This document shows, piece by piece, positions 27,804 through 37,382 of a DNA stretch of 64,000 nucleotides. The notes beneath the pieces are model-generated. The model was not told where the DNA came from. It worked only from the letters and a program-made list of their open reading frames with translations, and made no database searches. Position numbers and translations under genes: made by a program. The stretch covers positions 2,590,001 to 2,654,000 of the forward strand of contig NZ_CP156081.1 in NCBI RefSeq assembly GCF_039830135.1, in the 5' to 3' direction. This DNA is from Defluviimonas sp. SAOS-178_SWC. GTDB lineage: Bacteria > Pseudomonadota > Alphaproteobacteria > Rhodobacterales > Rhodobacteraceae. Every line of letters starts with the position of its first letter. Within the stretch, counting starts at the first letter, position 1.

Positions 27804-28852
27804 AGCACCATCGCCCCGAGGTTCTCCAGCTGCACCGGCTGCCCGGTGCGCGAACTTTCGGCAACCGCCGCCGCCACCTCGACCGCCCTTAGCGCCGCGT
27901 GCCCGTCGGCGATGCGCAGGCCCGCGCGGCCTTCTGTCAGGGCGATGAACTCCGCCAATTCCTCCTGGAACGAGGCCAGAGCCGTTGTCTTCCACGATTT
28001 CAGTTTCTCGCGGATCTGGATATCGAGATAGCGCTTCTTCACCGTGGTGGTCGTGCCGCCGGGTTTTTCCATCGTGATCAGCATGTTCTCCATCGGCGCA
28101 TAGGCGCCGCGCACCACGCCGTGGCTGCCATAGACCTCGACGGCGCTCTTGTAGCCCTTCCAGTCGGTCCAGGTCGCCTGGTAGATCGCCGGGACGCCCG
28201 AGGGCGACTTGAAGATCGCCAGGGCATTGTCTTCCGAACCTTTGACTTTCCACACCTTTTCAGTCGCGACGCCGTAAACCTCAGTGATCTCGCCCAGAAG
28301 GTGCCGCGCCATGTCGGTCATGTGGATGCCCACGTCCCAAAGCGCGCCGCCGCCCGAGATCTCCGACTTGTACTCCCAGTCGAAGGCAAATTTCGGCAGG
28401 CCCTCATGCCCGCCATAGACGCGGATATGGTCGATCTCGCCGATCCTGCCGCTCTCCATCACGTCCTTCACATAGGCGAAGGCCGGGTAGTAGCGCATGT
28501 TGAACCCGGCGCCGAGATGGCGCCCCGCGGCCTTCGCGGCGGCGAGGATGCGTCGGCTGCCCTCGACCGTGTGATGCAGGGGCTTTTCCGAGAGGACATG
28601 CAGGCCCTTCTCGAAGGCGGCAAGGCACAGGGGTTCGCGCACATGGGCGGGGGTGGAGATCACGACCCCGTCCATCGGCACCGACAGGAACTCTGCCAGA
28701 TCGGTGAAGGCCGGCGCGCCGTGGGCGTGTTCGCGTGCCTTTTCCATAGTCATGTCCATGACGGCGGCAAGTTCCGCCTTCGGTTCCGCCAGAATCGTCG
28801 CGACCCGCATCTGGCCGATCTTGCCCGCCGCCCCGATCACTCCGATCCGCAT
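27800..28852 (-). CDS. Gfo/Idh/MocA family oxidoreductase
   Basis: The 350-residue NAD(P)-dependent enzyme has a Rossmann motif (GVIGAAGKIGQ) and the family EKP motif (LSEKPLHHT) with its catalytic lysine, followed by the C-terminal alpha/beta domain. Family members oxidise or reduce sugars, inositols and nucleotide sugars. It is the first gene of the Gfo/Idh-GT2-GMC unit, divergent from an epimerase gene, so it may help make an unusual sugar for the glycan built by the surrounding transferases. Confidence 0.85.
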   Translation of the reverse strand: MRIGVIGAAGKIGQMRVATILAEPKAELAAVMDMTMEKAREHAHGAPAFTDLAEFLSVPMDGVVISTPAHVREPLCLAAFEKGLHVLSEKPLHHTVEGSRRILAAAKAAGRHLGAGFNMRYYPAFAYVKDVMESGRIGEIDHIRVYGGHEGLPKFAFDWEYKSEISGGGALWDVGIHMTDMARHLLGEITEVYGVATEKVWKVKGSEDNALAIFKSPSGVPAIYQATWTDWKGYKSAVEVYGSHGVVRGAYAPMENMLITMEKPGGTTTTVKKRYLDIQIREKLKSWKTTALASFQEELAEFIALTEGRAGLRIADGHAALRAVEVAAAVAESSRTGQPVQLENLGAMVL

Positions 28853-29017
28853 CTGCCGTCCTTTCCGTCCGCCGGGTGGACGAAGCTCGAATTCCGAAAA
28901 TCAATGCAAAACGGCTAGCATGGCGGCCGGATTCGGGCCAGCCTGCACCGGCCGGACAGGTTCCAATGGCGCCTGTCTGTGGCTATTCTGCGCTGCGGCG
29001 GCAAAAGGGGTAAGGAC

Positions 29018-30085
29018 ATGGAAACAGCGCTCAAGGGCAGGAAGGTCGTCGTCACCGGGGCGACCGGCTTCATCGGCCGCCGGCTGGTCTCGGCGCTGCT
29101 GAAGTTGGGCGCCGAGGTCACGGTGCTCACCCGCAGCCGCTCCGGCCTCGCCGATCTGCCCTCCGGCATCCGCGCCGAGATCGGCGGGATGGGCGATCCT
29201 GCCGTCCTCGCCCGCGCGCTGGCCGGGCAGGAAGTGCTTTTCAACCTCGCCTACGACGTCCGCGCCTCGGCGGGTGAGAACCTCGCCGCATTCGACCAGC
29301 TGCTTGCCGCCGCGCACGAGGCGGGCGTGGGCCGGATCGTCCATACCAGTTCCATCGTCGTCTACGACGCCTGGCCCGATCATGATTGCGACGAAGGAGG
29401 CAGCATGGAGCGCCCGGGCGGCAGCCCCTACCGGCAGGCCAAGATCGCGATGGAGAAACGGCTCCTCTCCGGACCGCTGCCCACCGCGATCCTGCAACCG
29501 ACCATCGTCTACGGTCCGGGATCGTCGCTCTGGACCGACGGGTTCGCATCGGCGTTGCTGGCGGGTGGCGTGGTGCTGCCGGAACCGGAAGGGCTCTGCA
29601 ACGGCGTTTTCGTCGAGGACGTGGTGCAGGCCTGCCTGAAGGCCGCCGCCCTGCCCGATCTTGGCCGCGAACGCTTCGTTATCTCGGGGCCAGCGCCTTT
29701 CGCCTGGTCGGCGCTCCTCGAAGGCTACGCCGCGATCCTCGGGCGCGGCGCTGTCCGCCGGGCGCCCTTGGCCGAGATCGAGCGAAATCTCGGCCCAAAG
29801 CCCGACGAAAGCGCCGATCACAGTCCCTCTCTCGCCGCCCGCGTCAGCGCCGTGGCGCGGCGGCTGATCGGCCACAAGCGGTTCGAGGCGCTGGTCCGGG
29901 CCTTGAAGAAGCGGCTTTCGAAGGGCGGGGAACTCTACCCCAACCACCACCTTCTGGAGGAATATTCCGGCAAGGGGATCTGCCGGATCAGCCATGCCCA
30001 GTCACGGCTCGGCTATGCGCCGGACTTCGATCTGGAACGCGGGCTGGCCGCGACGGCGGATCATTTGCGGGCGATGCGGGCCTGA
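29018..30085 (+). CDS. NAD-dependent epimerase/dehydratase family protein (extended SDR)
   Basis: The 355-residue protein has an N-terminal NAD-binding motif (VTGATGFIGRRLV) and the SDR active-site pair Tyr-x3-Lys (SPYRQAKIAME), with a preceding Ser (VHTSSIVVYD). It probably epimerises, dehydrates or reduces a nucleotide sugar. About 60 residues at the C-terminus after position 290 are less typical. The ATG at 29018 is supported by AAGGGG and TAAGGA before it. It faces away from the Gfo/Idh gene across a 165-base spacer. Confidence 0.82.
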   Translation: METALKGRKVVVTGATGFIGRRLVSALLKLGAEVTVLTRSRSGLADLPSGIRAEIGGMGDPAVLARALAGQEVLFNLAYDVRASAGENLAAFDQLLAAAHEAGVGRIVHTSSIVVYDAWPDHDCDEGGSMERPGGSPYRQAKIAMEKRLLSGPLPTAILQPTIVYGPGSSLWTDGFASALLAGGVVLPEPEGLCNGVFVEDVVQACLKAAALPDLGRERFVISGPAPFAWSALLEGYAAILGRGAVRRAPLAEIERNLGPKPDESADHSPSLAARVSAVARRLIGHKRFEALVRALKKRLSKGGELYPNHHLLEEYSGKGICRISHAQSRLGYAPDFDLERGLAATADHLRAMRA

Positions 30086-30143
30086 TTGCAACGGACGACG
30101 TGTCGGCCTGCGGCGGGAGCCCTTCCTGTTCGCGGGCCCGTGG

Positions 30144-31325
30144 TTACCGCCGTCCGGCCAGTGCGACATAGGTTTTCTCGAACTGCCGGTGCACCCAGTC
30201 GGGGTCGAAGCGGTCGAGCCTTGACTTCGCCAGAGCCGCCGCCGCCATTCGCGCGCGCAAGCCTTCATCAGTCAGGATTGCCGTCACCGCCCCGGCGATC
30301 GCCTCCACATCGCCGATCGGCACCACCGCGCCAACCTCATCGTCGATCAGTTCGACGACCCCGGAACAGGCCGTCGCCACCGCCGGAATCCCGGCCTGGA
30401 ACGCCTCGACGATGGTGAAGGGCAAGGCTTCCCAGCGCGAGGTCAGGAGGAACAGATCCGAGGCACGCAGGTAAAGATGCGGCCGGTTCACCCGTCCCAG
30501 GAAGCGCAGATGATCCTGCACGCCCGTCTCGCGCGCCAACGCCGTCAGCTTCGCCTCGTCCACGCCGTCCCCAGCAACGACGAACCGGAAGCCGGGATGG
30601 TCCGGGATCATCCGGGCCACCGCCTCGATCAGGACGTCGATCCCCTTCTGATGTTCCAGCCGCGCGACGGTGATGATCAGCCGCTCACCATCGCCCAGAA
30701 GGTCGCGGCGAAGTGCGGCCACCTCCTCCGCGCTGTCCTCGGGCGGCGGCGCCACGCCGAGGCCCAGCACTTTCAGCTTCGCCTCTGGCACCCTGCCGAT
30801 CTTGGCCAGATCCCCGGCCGAGCGGTGCGATGGCGTGATCACCAGATCCGCCTTCGCGGCGATGCCGCCGAAGGAGGCGATGCGGGACGGCTCCGAGCCG
30901 TGATACGTCACCGCAAGCGGGATATTGAGCCCGCGCCGCGCGAGGTTCGCCACCAGCGCCGGCGCCGATTCATGGGCGTGGATCACATCCACCGGGTTCC
31001 GCTTCAGCCAGCGGCGCAGCACCCATGCCGACTTCGCGACATTGAAAAGACGCGCGGGCAACGACCCGCCCTCGCCGGACACGTATTTCGTCGGCAGGTC
31101 GAGGAAATCCGTCTCCGTCTCCGGCCCCGCCCAGGCCGCCGGCGTGCCGCCGAGCGTCACCCGGTGGCCCTGCCCCCGCATCCAGTCGCGCAAGGCCAGG
31201 ACATGGCGGGTGATGCCGCCGACCCCGAACTGCGTCTGCATTTCCAGAATGTGAAGCCGCCCGCCCGCGGAAGTGTCCTTCGCCATCGTGCCAAATTCGC
31301 TTTTCTCAACCCGTCCCTCGTCCAT
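30144..31325 (-). CDS. Family 4 (GT-B) glycosyltransferase
   Basis: The protein is 393 residues from the ATG at 31325 or 380 from an ATG at 31286. The upstream start has AGGG at good spacing and is used here. A GT-B fold is evident: an N-terminal acceptor domain with the Gly-rich loop FGVGGITRHV, and a C-terminal donor domain with the E-x7-E motif (EALPFTIVEAF). It would act at the cytoplasmic face with a nucleotide-sugar donor. A second GT4 gene diverges from it 210 bases away. Confidence 0.85.
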   Translation of the reverse strand: MDEGRVEKSEFGTMAKDTSAGGRLHILEMQTQFGVGGITRHVLALRDWMRGQGHRVTLGGTPAAWAGPETETDFLDLPTKYVSGEGGSLPARLFNVAKSAWVLRRWLKRNPVDVIHAHESAPALVANLARRGLNIPLAVTYHGSEPSRIASFGGIAAKADLVITPSHRSAGDLAKIGRVPEAKLKVLGLGVAPPPEDSAEEVAALRRDLLGDGERLIITVARLEHQKGIDVLIEAVARMIPDHPGFRFVVAGDGVDEAKLTALARETGVQDHLRFLGRVNRPHLYLRASDLFLLTSRWEALPFTIVEAFQAGIPAVATACSGVVELIDDEVGAVVPIGDVEAIAGAVTAILTDEGLRARMAAAALAKSRLDRFDPDWVHRQFEKTYVALAGRR

Positions 31326-31535
31326 AGCGCAACCCTGCGCGCGCCGCACCTGCAAGATCGGCCCGCGCCACATTTCCGTCGCCGATCGGCTCCGGCGGGG
31401 AAACGAAGTGGCGGATTTGCCACCTTTGCCCACGCTCGCGCCGGACCATATGCGCGCGCCGGTCGAAGCGATTGGGCATCCGCCCCAAATCGGCATAGGT
31501 AAAGGCAACGCAACAAGGCAGGGACGCGCCGCGCG

Positions 31536-32708
31536 ATGCATGTCGGGATAGACGCCAGCGCCTGGGACAACGAACGCGGCTTCGGGCGCTTCACTCGCAG
31601 CCTCGTCGAGGCGCTCGCGGCCCGCGACAGCGGCTTTCGCTACACGCTCCTCTTCGGCCGTCCGCCGGAACGCCCGGTGCCCGCAGGCGTCGCCACCGTG
31701 ATCGCCGGGGCGCAGAAGTCGATGGCGGAGGCATCCTCCGGCACGGGCGCGCGGGCCGGGGCCGACATGCTGACGCTGTCGCGGGCGGCGTCCCGGCTCG
31801 GCGCGGATCTCTTCTTCTTTCCGGCCAGCTATTCCTTCTTCCCGATCTTCTCGCGGGTGCCGAAACTCGTCTGCATTCACGACACGATCCCCGAACGCTT
31901 CCCCGACCTCATCTTCCCGACACGGCGCAACTTTCGGTTCTGGCAGGCGAAATCCTGGCTTGCCCGCGCACAGGCGACGCGAATCCTGACGGTATCGGAG
32001 GCATCGGCCGCCGATATCTCATCCATGCTTCGCGTGCCGCGCGACCGGATCGACGTGACGACCGAAGGGGCGGACGCGACCTTCCGCCCGGTCACCGATC
32101 CTGCGCGGCTTGCAGCCACCCGCGCCCGCCACGGCATCGCGGAGGGCGACAAGGTGCTGATATATATCGGCGGCTTCAACCGTCACAAGAACGTGCTGAG
32201 GCTGATCGAGGCGATGCCGGCGATTCTCGCCGCCTGCCCGGGCGCCCGGCTGGTCATCGTCGGCCGCACCACCGGGGACCGGTTCTGGGACAATGTCGAC
32301 GAATTGAAGGCGGGGGCCTCGAAGGATGCCCGTGCCTCGGACCGGATCGGCTTTGCCGGAGAGATTTCCGACGCCGACATGGCGGAGCTTCTCAACGTCT
32401 CCGAAGCCTTGGTCTTTCCCTCGCTCTGGGAAGGCTTCGGCCTGCCGGCGGTCGAGGCGATGCAGTGCGGCACGCCGGTCCTCGCCTCGGACCGCAGCAG
32501 CCTGCCGGAGGTGGTCGGCGACGGGGGGCTCCTCTTCGATCCCGAACGGACGGAGGATCTTGCCGGCGCCGCGATCCGACTTCTGACCGAGCCCGGCTTG
32601 CGCGATCGGCTGGCGGCGGCGGCATCCGAACGCGCGCGCCTCTTCACATGGGAGAAGGGCGCGGAGCTGACCGAGGCATCGTTCAGAAAGACCTCAGGGC
32701 GCGCCTGA
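31536..32708 (+). CDS. Family 4 (GT-B) glycosyltransferase
   Basis: The 390-residue protein starts with a Gly-rich GT-B loop (DNERGFGRFTRSLVEAL) and contains the C-terminal donor domain with IYIGGFNRHKNV and the E-x7-E motif (EGFGLPAVEAM). This pattern is common in mannosyltransferases of polysaccharide clusters; ManC and phosphomannomutase genes a little downstream would supply GDP-mannose. The donor remains an inference. The gene converges on manC. Confidence 0.87.
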   Translation: MHVGIDASAWDNERGFGRFTRSLVEALAARDSGFRYTLLFGRPPERPVPAGVATVIAGAQKSMAEASSGTGARAGADMLTLSRAASRLGADLFFFPASYSFFPIFSRVPKLVCIHDTIPERFPDLIFPTRRNFRFWQAKSWLARAQATRILTVSEASAADISSMLRVPRDRIDVTTEGADATFRPVTDPARLAATRARHGIAEGDKVLIYIGGFNRHKNVLRLIEAMPAILAACPGARLVIVGRTTGDRFWDNVDELKAGASKDARASDRIGFAGEISDADMAELLNVSEALVFPSLWEGFGLPAVEAMQCGTPVLASDRSSLPEVVGDGGLLFDPERTEDLAGAAIRLLTEPGLRDRLAAAASERARLFTWEKGAELTEASFRKTSGRA

Positions 32709-32911
32709 ATGCGCAGCACTGAGGGCCGCGCCGACCCTGGGCGGGCGCTTCTCAACGGCCGAGCATGGAACTTAATGGTGCCACAACCCTCCACCGGTTT
32801 TCCTAAGCCCGACGCAGCAATGCGCCCTCCCGAGGGGAGGGTCGGGCGCGGCCCGGGCTGGTCGCCCGAACCATCACGGGTAGGAAGCGCAGCCCAAACC
32901 TCTGACGCCCC
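32709..32911. other. Convergent spacer between GT4 and manC
   Basis: No gene was found in these 203 bases. A perfect CCCTCCC-GAG-GGGAGGG hairpin at 32825-32841 may serve as a weak bidirectional termination or mRNA end structure; neither side has a T-tract. Confidence 0.4.
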
Positions 32912-34315
32912 TCACGCCCGGCCGAACTCGTCCTCGATCCGCTCGATATCGTCCTCTTCGAGATAGGTGCCGGTCTGCACCTCGATGATCTCGACCGGGA
33001 TCCTGCCGGGATTGGCCAGCCGGTGAACCTCGCCGATCGGGATGTAGACGCTCTCGTTCTCGTGCAGGACCGAGACCTTGTCGCCCAACGTCACCTCGGC
33101 GGTGCCGCGCACCACGACCCAATGCTCGGCCCGGTGATGATGCTTTTGCAGCGACAGCCGCGCGCCGGGCTTCACGACGATCCGCTTCACCCGAAACCGT
33201 TCGCCAAGGTCCATCGTCTGGTACCAACCCCAGGGCCGGTGGTTTCGGATATGCTCGACTGCCTCCGGCCGACCCTGGCCCTTCAGCGCGCCGACCAGCG
33301 CCTTCACCTCCTGCGCCTTGTCGCGCGGGGCGACCATGATCGCGTCCGTGGTCTCGACGATGGCGAGGTTCTCGACCCCGAGGGCACAGACCAGCCGGTG
33401 CTCGGAATGGATGAGGTTGCCGCGCGCGTCCAGTGCCAGCGCATCGCCGCGGACCGCATTCTCGTCCGCGTCGCGCTCCGACGCCGCCCAGACCGCGTTC
33501 CAGTCGCCGACATCCGACCAGCGGAACCCGGCGGGAACGACGACCGCCTCGGATGTCCTTTCCATGAAGGCATGGTCGAACGAGATCGCCTTGACGCCCG
33601 CGAACGCCTTGCCCGGCACCCACATGCCGAGATCGGGTTTCATCGCGGCGACGGCATCGCCGACCGTGCGCACCGCCTCGGGCTCCAGCGCGGCCATCGC
33701 GTCGATGAGCCAGCCGGCGCGGAAACAGAATATGCCGGCATTCCAGAGGCAGCCCTCGAAGATCAGCCGGTGGGCGCGGTCCTCGTCCGGCTTCTCGACA
33801 AAGCGCGTTACCTTGAACGCGCCGCCCGCCGCCGCACCCGGCTTGATGTAGCCATAGGCGGTCGAGGGTTCGGTCGGCGTCACGCCGATGACCGCGATCC
33901 CGGTTTTCGCCACGGCCGACGCCGCCGCGCCGATGGCGCCGCGAAACGCGTCCGTCTCGCGGATCAGGTGATCGGACGGCATCACGGCGAGGATCGCGTC
34001 GGGATCGTCGGCGGCCGCGATGGTTGCCGCCAGAAGCACCGCCGCCATCGTGTCGCGCCGTGCCGGTTCGATGACGATGCGCGCCTTCGGGGCCACCGCC
34101 TCGACCTGATCGCGGATCGTGAACCGCACGGGGTGAGAGCCGATCACCATCGGGTCGGCGAAATCCGGCCCTGTCGCCCGCCGGAGCGTCATCTGCAACA
34201 GCGTCTCGTCGCCGATGATCGGCAAAAGCTGCTTGGCCATCCCCTCGCGCGACACCGGCCAGAGCCGGGTGCCGGTTCCGCCGCAGAGAATGACCGGCAG
34301 GATCTTTTCGCTCAT
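32912..34315 (-). CDS. manC: Mannose-1-phosphate guanylyltransferase/mannose-6-phosphate isomerase
   Basis: The 467-residue bifunctional enzyme has the N-terminal GDP-mannose pyrophosphorylase domain (LCGGTGTRLWPVSR) and the C-terminal type II phosphomannose isomerase cupin domain (RPWGWYQTMD, LQKHHHRAEHW). It makes GDP-mannose from mannose 1-phosphate and GTP and may also interconvert fructose 6-phosphate and mannose 6-phosphate. The phosphomannomutase gene nearby completes the route. It lies 16 bases after the arylsulfotransferase-like gene, so the two are probably co-transcribed. Confidence 0.93.
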   Translation of the reverse strand: MSEKILPVILCGGTGTRLWPVSREGMAKQLLPIIGDETLLQMTLRRATGPDFADPMVIGSHPVRFTIRDQVEAVAPKARIVIEPARRDTMAAVLLAATIAAADDPDAILAVMPSDHLIRETDAFRGAIGAAASAVAKTGIAVIGVTPTEPSTAYGYIKPGAAAGGAFKVTRFVEKPDEDRAHRLIFEGCLWNAGIFCFRAGWLIDAMAALEPEAVRTVGDAVAAMKPDLGMWVPGKAFAGVKAISFDHAFMERTSEAVVVPAGFRWSDVGDWNAVWAASERDADENAVRGDALALDARGNLIHSEHRLVCALGVENLAIVETTDAIMVAPRDKAQEVKALVGALKGQGRPEAVEHIRNHRPWGWYQTMDLGERFRVKRIVVKPGARLSLQKHHHRAEHWVVVRGTAEVTLGDKVSVLHENESVYIPIGEVHRLANPGRIPVEIIEVQTGTYLEEDDIERIEDEFGRA

Positions 34316-34331
34316 CGCCCACCCTCCCGGA

Positions 34332-35585
34332 TCATTTCGCGCATTGCGGCACCGTGGTCAGGTAGCCCGGATCGAGATGTTCCGAGTACAGCACCAGCGT
34401 ATTGTAGGTGTCGTCGAGGATATTGTTGTATTCCCGCACGATCCGCCCCTCCGGCGTCACCTCCAGAACCCGCCCCTGAATGGTCGAGGTGATCTGCCAG
34501 TTGCCGTTTTTCAGGTGCTGGTGCTTGCCCATGATGAAGCTGTCGAAGCTGAGGCCGGTGCCGTCGAAAAGATCGTGCGCCTGCCCGGTCTTCGGATCGA
34601 CCTCGATGATGGAGGAGCGGAAGCGGTCGGTATTGTTGGAAAACACCGTGATCGTGCCGTTGGGCTGAAAATCGGCGTCGTGCTGGTGCTGCCAGGGGCC
34701 ATACTGGGCCCACTTGATCTCACCCGTCTTGCGGCCGATCACGGCCAGCTGGTCGATATTGCGCATCGACACCAGAAGGTCGCCGGCCTCGAACTGCGGA
34801 AACGCCGCGGCCATTTCGGGCATCAGCTCCTCCAGGTCGTTGGGATGGAAGATGTCGGCCCGGTCGCCGTAATGCGTCGTGCGGTCGAACTTGTAACCCT
34901 CGGGCACCACCATCGCCAAACGGTTCGCCGGGGACTTGGCGATCACGTCGTCGATGAGGTCGATGGATTCGAGGATCTCGCCGGTTTCGGGATCGAAGCG
35001 GATCATCCGCTGGTCCTCGCCGCCATTCCAGATCGCCGACTGCCAGGTCCAGTAGCCGTCGACCCCGCGCTCGATCGAATGGTGGTAGATCTGATCGGTC
35101 TTGGCCCAGACCGGATCGCCGCAGGCATCGAGCCGCGCCATCCCCGGCGCGTCGTCCCAGACGACGAGAACCGAGCCGTCGGGCAGCATCGTGGCGATAT
35201 GCGCGAACTCGCCGGGGCTGCCGCCGTCCTTGATCCGCGAATAGTCGATCGGCCGGGTGTTCACGACATTGCCGTCATCGTCCAGGAGGTCGAGGTGGTA
35301 GGTCTTGGTCGGGCCGTCGAAGCGGTTGATCACCATGTAGCCGGGTGCCGCTGCCGCCGCATCGTGCACGACGTAGCGCTCATCCGGGACGTCAGGTTTG
35401 CGCCGCGCGAAGGTGTCGGCCTGCAAAAAGAGCCCGGTCGCGCGGAAGGACCGCCAGGCGGTCTGCGCCTCGGAGACCTTCTGCCAGGGCCACCATTCCT
35501 TGTAGGTCGTCCACATCCCGGCAAGGAACGTCCCGACGAAGGCGAGGAATACGGCGGCGAGGATCGAAAGGGTCTTGGCGCTCAT
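34332..35585 (-). CDS. Arylsulfotransferase-like (ASST family) membrane-anchored protein
   Basis: The 417-residue protein has an N-terminal membrane anchor (residues 7-25) followed by a periplasmic beta-propeller with repeated PDG/PNG turns. It resembles the arylsulfotransferase ASST superfamily; His residues occur in HHSIERG, FHPNDLEEL and WQHQHDADF, candidate sites for the sulfate-carrying histidine. ASST enzymes move sulfate between phenolic esters. Linkage to manC suggests glycan modification or a structural propeller role. Catalysis is not certain. The ATG at 35585 gives the anchor near the N-terminus. Confidence 0.7.
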   Translation of the reverse strand: MSAKTLSILAAVFLAFVGTFLAGMWTTYKEWWPWQKVSEAQTAWRSFRATGLFLQADTFARRKPDVPDERYVVHDAAAAAPGYMVINRFDGPTKTYHLDLLDDDGNVVNTRPIDYSRIKDGGSPGEFAHIATMLPDGSVLVVWDDAPGMARLDACGDPVWAKTDQIYHHSIERGVDGYWTWQSAIWNGGEDQRMIRFDPETGEILESIDLIDDVIAKSPANRLAMVVPEGYKFDRTTHYGDRADIFHPNDLEELMPEMAAAFPQFEAGDLLVSMRNIDQLAVIGRKTGEIKWAQYGPWQHQHDADFQPNGTITVFSNNTDRFRSSIIEVDPKTGQAHDLFDGTGLSFDSFIMGKHQHLKNGNWQITSTIQGRVLEVTPEGRIVREYNNILDDTYNTLVLYSEHLDPGYLTTVPQCAK

Positions 35586-35943
35586 GCGAAATCCACGAAA
35601 GAAGCGGCGCGGCGCGCCGGGGCTATGGAAGGACAATAGACGGAGCGATGCGGCTTAGCGACCCCGCTCCACAATGCGCGGGCAATTGGCCGGAAGCCGG
35701 AAACAATTTTTCGCCTCGCGGGCATTTCACTCCGTTTCGCCGCCAACGCGGACCCGGCGCGTGAGAGAATCCATCGCCTCAAATCCACGGCCGCCACCCA
35801 AATCCGTCCCAGTGCCGACCCTCCTCGGCAGAGGCTATGCGCAACCTCCCCTTCCGATCAATCTGCGACTATGCAGACGGCTCGACATCCGCGGCCGATC
35901 TGTCACAATCGCCCGCGCTAACGGATTGAAAAAGCGGGCGGAT
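35586..35943. other. Divergent spacer between the ASST-like gene and phosphomannomutase gene
   Basis: These 358 bases contain no convincing ORF or RNA gene. Promoters for both flanking genes must lie here, but no clear -35/-10 pair was identified. The segment 35695-35720 is relatively A+T rich and is the best candidate for the ASST-like promoter. Confidence 0.4.
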
Positions 35944-37332
35944 ATGGCACCGAAATTCGGGACGAGCGGGTTGCGCGGGCTGGTGAGCGAGCTGACGGAC
36001 GGTCTTTGCGCGGGCTATACGCGCGCCTTCCTCGCTTCCGTGCCGCATCGGGGCCTTCTGATGATCGGGCGCGACCTTCGCCCCTCCTCGGCGCGGATCG
36101 CGGGCGCCGTGGCGGCGGCGGCGCGCGAGGCCGGGCTCGATGTCCGCGACTGCGGCGAACTGCCGACGCCCGCCCTCGCGCTCGCCGCGATGGCGGCCGG
36201 GGCGCCGTCGATCATGGTCACCGGCAGCCACATCCCCGCCGACCGCAACGGGCTGAAATTCTATTCCCCGACCGGCGAGATCACCAAGGCCGACGAGGCC
36301 GCGATCCTCGCCGCCTATTCCGGCGATGCTGGCGCCCCTCCCGCCGCGGCGGAGCTGCACAATTCCGCCCTGCCCGCCTACGCAATCCGCTACCGCGACG
36401 CCTTCGGGACGTCGGCCCTCAAAGGTCTCAGGGTCGGGGTCTATGAGCATTCCTCCGTCGCCCGCGACCTGACGCGCGATCTCACCGCCGATCTCGGCGC
36501 CGCGGTGATCCCGCTTGGCCGCTCGGAAAGCTTCATCCCCGTCGATACCGAAGCCGTCGATACCGGCACTCGCGCCCGTCTCGCGGGCTGGGCGGCGGCG
36601 CACCGGCTCGACGCCGTGATCTCGACGGATGGCGATGCCGACCGGCCGCTCGTCGCCGACGAGACCGGGGCTGTGATCCCCGGCGACATACTCGGCACGC
36701 TGACGGCCCTCGCCCTCGGCGCGCGGACGGTGGTGACGCCGGTCTCCTCCAACACGATGATCGAGGCGACGGGCCGCTTCGCGGCTGTCCTGCGCACCCG
36801 CATCGGCTCCCCCCATGTCATCGCGGCGATGGAGACGGCCATGCTGGACGCCGACGCCCGGACGGTCGGGTTCGAGGCCAATGGCGGATTCCTTCTGGGG
36901 TTCGAGGCCGACGGTCCCGGGGGTCGTCTCGCGCCGCTTGTGACCCGCGACGCGATGCTGCCGATCCTGATGCCGCTCGCCGAAGCGGTCCGGCAGGGCC
37001 GGCCACTCTCGGCGCTCGTCGCTGCGCTTCCCGACCGACGGACCGCGAGCGACCGGCTGGAAAATGTGCCAACCGAAACCTCTCAGGCCCTCGTCACCCG
37101 GCTCACCGAGGATACGACCGAACGCGCCCGGTTCTTCGCCGGTCTCGGCCCGGAACGCGGGATCGACACGACGGACGGGCTCCGGATCAGCTTCGCCTCG
37201 GGCAACATCGTGCACCTGAGGCCCTCGGGCAACGCGCCCGAACTCCGGTGCTATGCCGAAGCCAGCACGACCGCGGAGGCCGACGCCCTCGTCCGCCGCA
37301 CCCTCGACGCGATCCGCGCCGCGATGGCTTGA
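35944..37332 (+). CDS. manB: Phosphomannomutase/phosphoglucomutase
   Basis: The 462-residue alpha-D-phosphohexomutase shows all four family motifs. The phosphoserine loop is TGSHIPADRNG, the Mg2+ loop is DGDADRP, the sugar-specificity loop is FEANGGFLLG, and the phosphate-binding loop is RPSGNAPELR. It interconverts mannose 6-phosphate and mannose 1-phosphate, feeding ManC. The ATG at 35944 matches the expected N-terminus (KFGTSGLRGL). It is divergent from the ASST-like/manC unit. Action on glucose phosphates is also possible. Confidence 0.92.
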   Translation: MAPKFGTSGLRGLVSELTDGLCAGYTRAFLASVPHRGLLMIGRDLRPSSARIAGAVAAAAREAGLDVRDCGELPTPALALAAMAAGAPSIMVTGSHIPADRNGLKFYSPTGEITKADEAAILAAYSGDAGAPPAAAELHNSALPAYAIRYRDAFGTSALKGLRVGVYEHSSVARDLTRDLTADLGAAVIPLGRSESFIPVDTEAVDTGTRARLAGWAAAHRLDAVISTDGDADRPLVADETGAVIPGDILGTLTALALGARTVVTPVSSNTMIEATGRFAAVLRTRIGSPHVIAAMETAMLDADARTVGFEANGGFLLGFEADGPGGRLAPLVTRDAMLPILMPLAEAVRQGRPLSALVAALPDRRTASDRLENVPTETSQALVTRLTEDTTERARFFAGLGPERGIDTTDGLRISFASGNIVHLRPSGNAPELRCYAEASTTAEADALVRRTLDAIRAAMA

Positions 37333-37382
37333 CGGCGGCCCGGCCCGCGAGGCACCGTCGCACCACCATCGAAAGGACCGCC

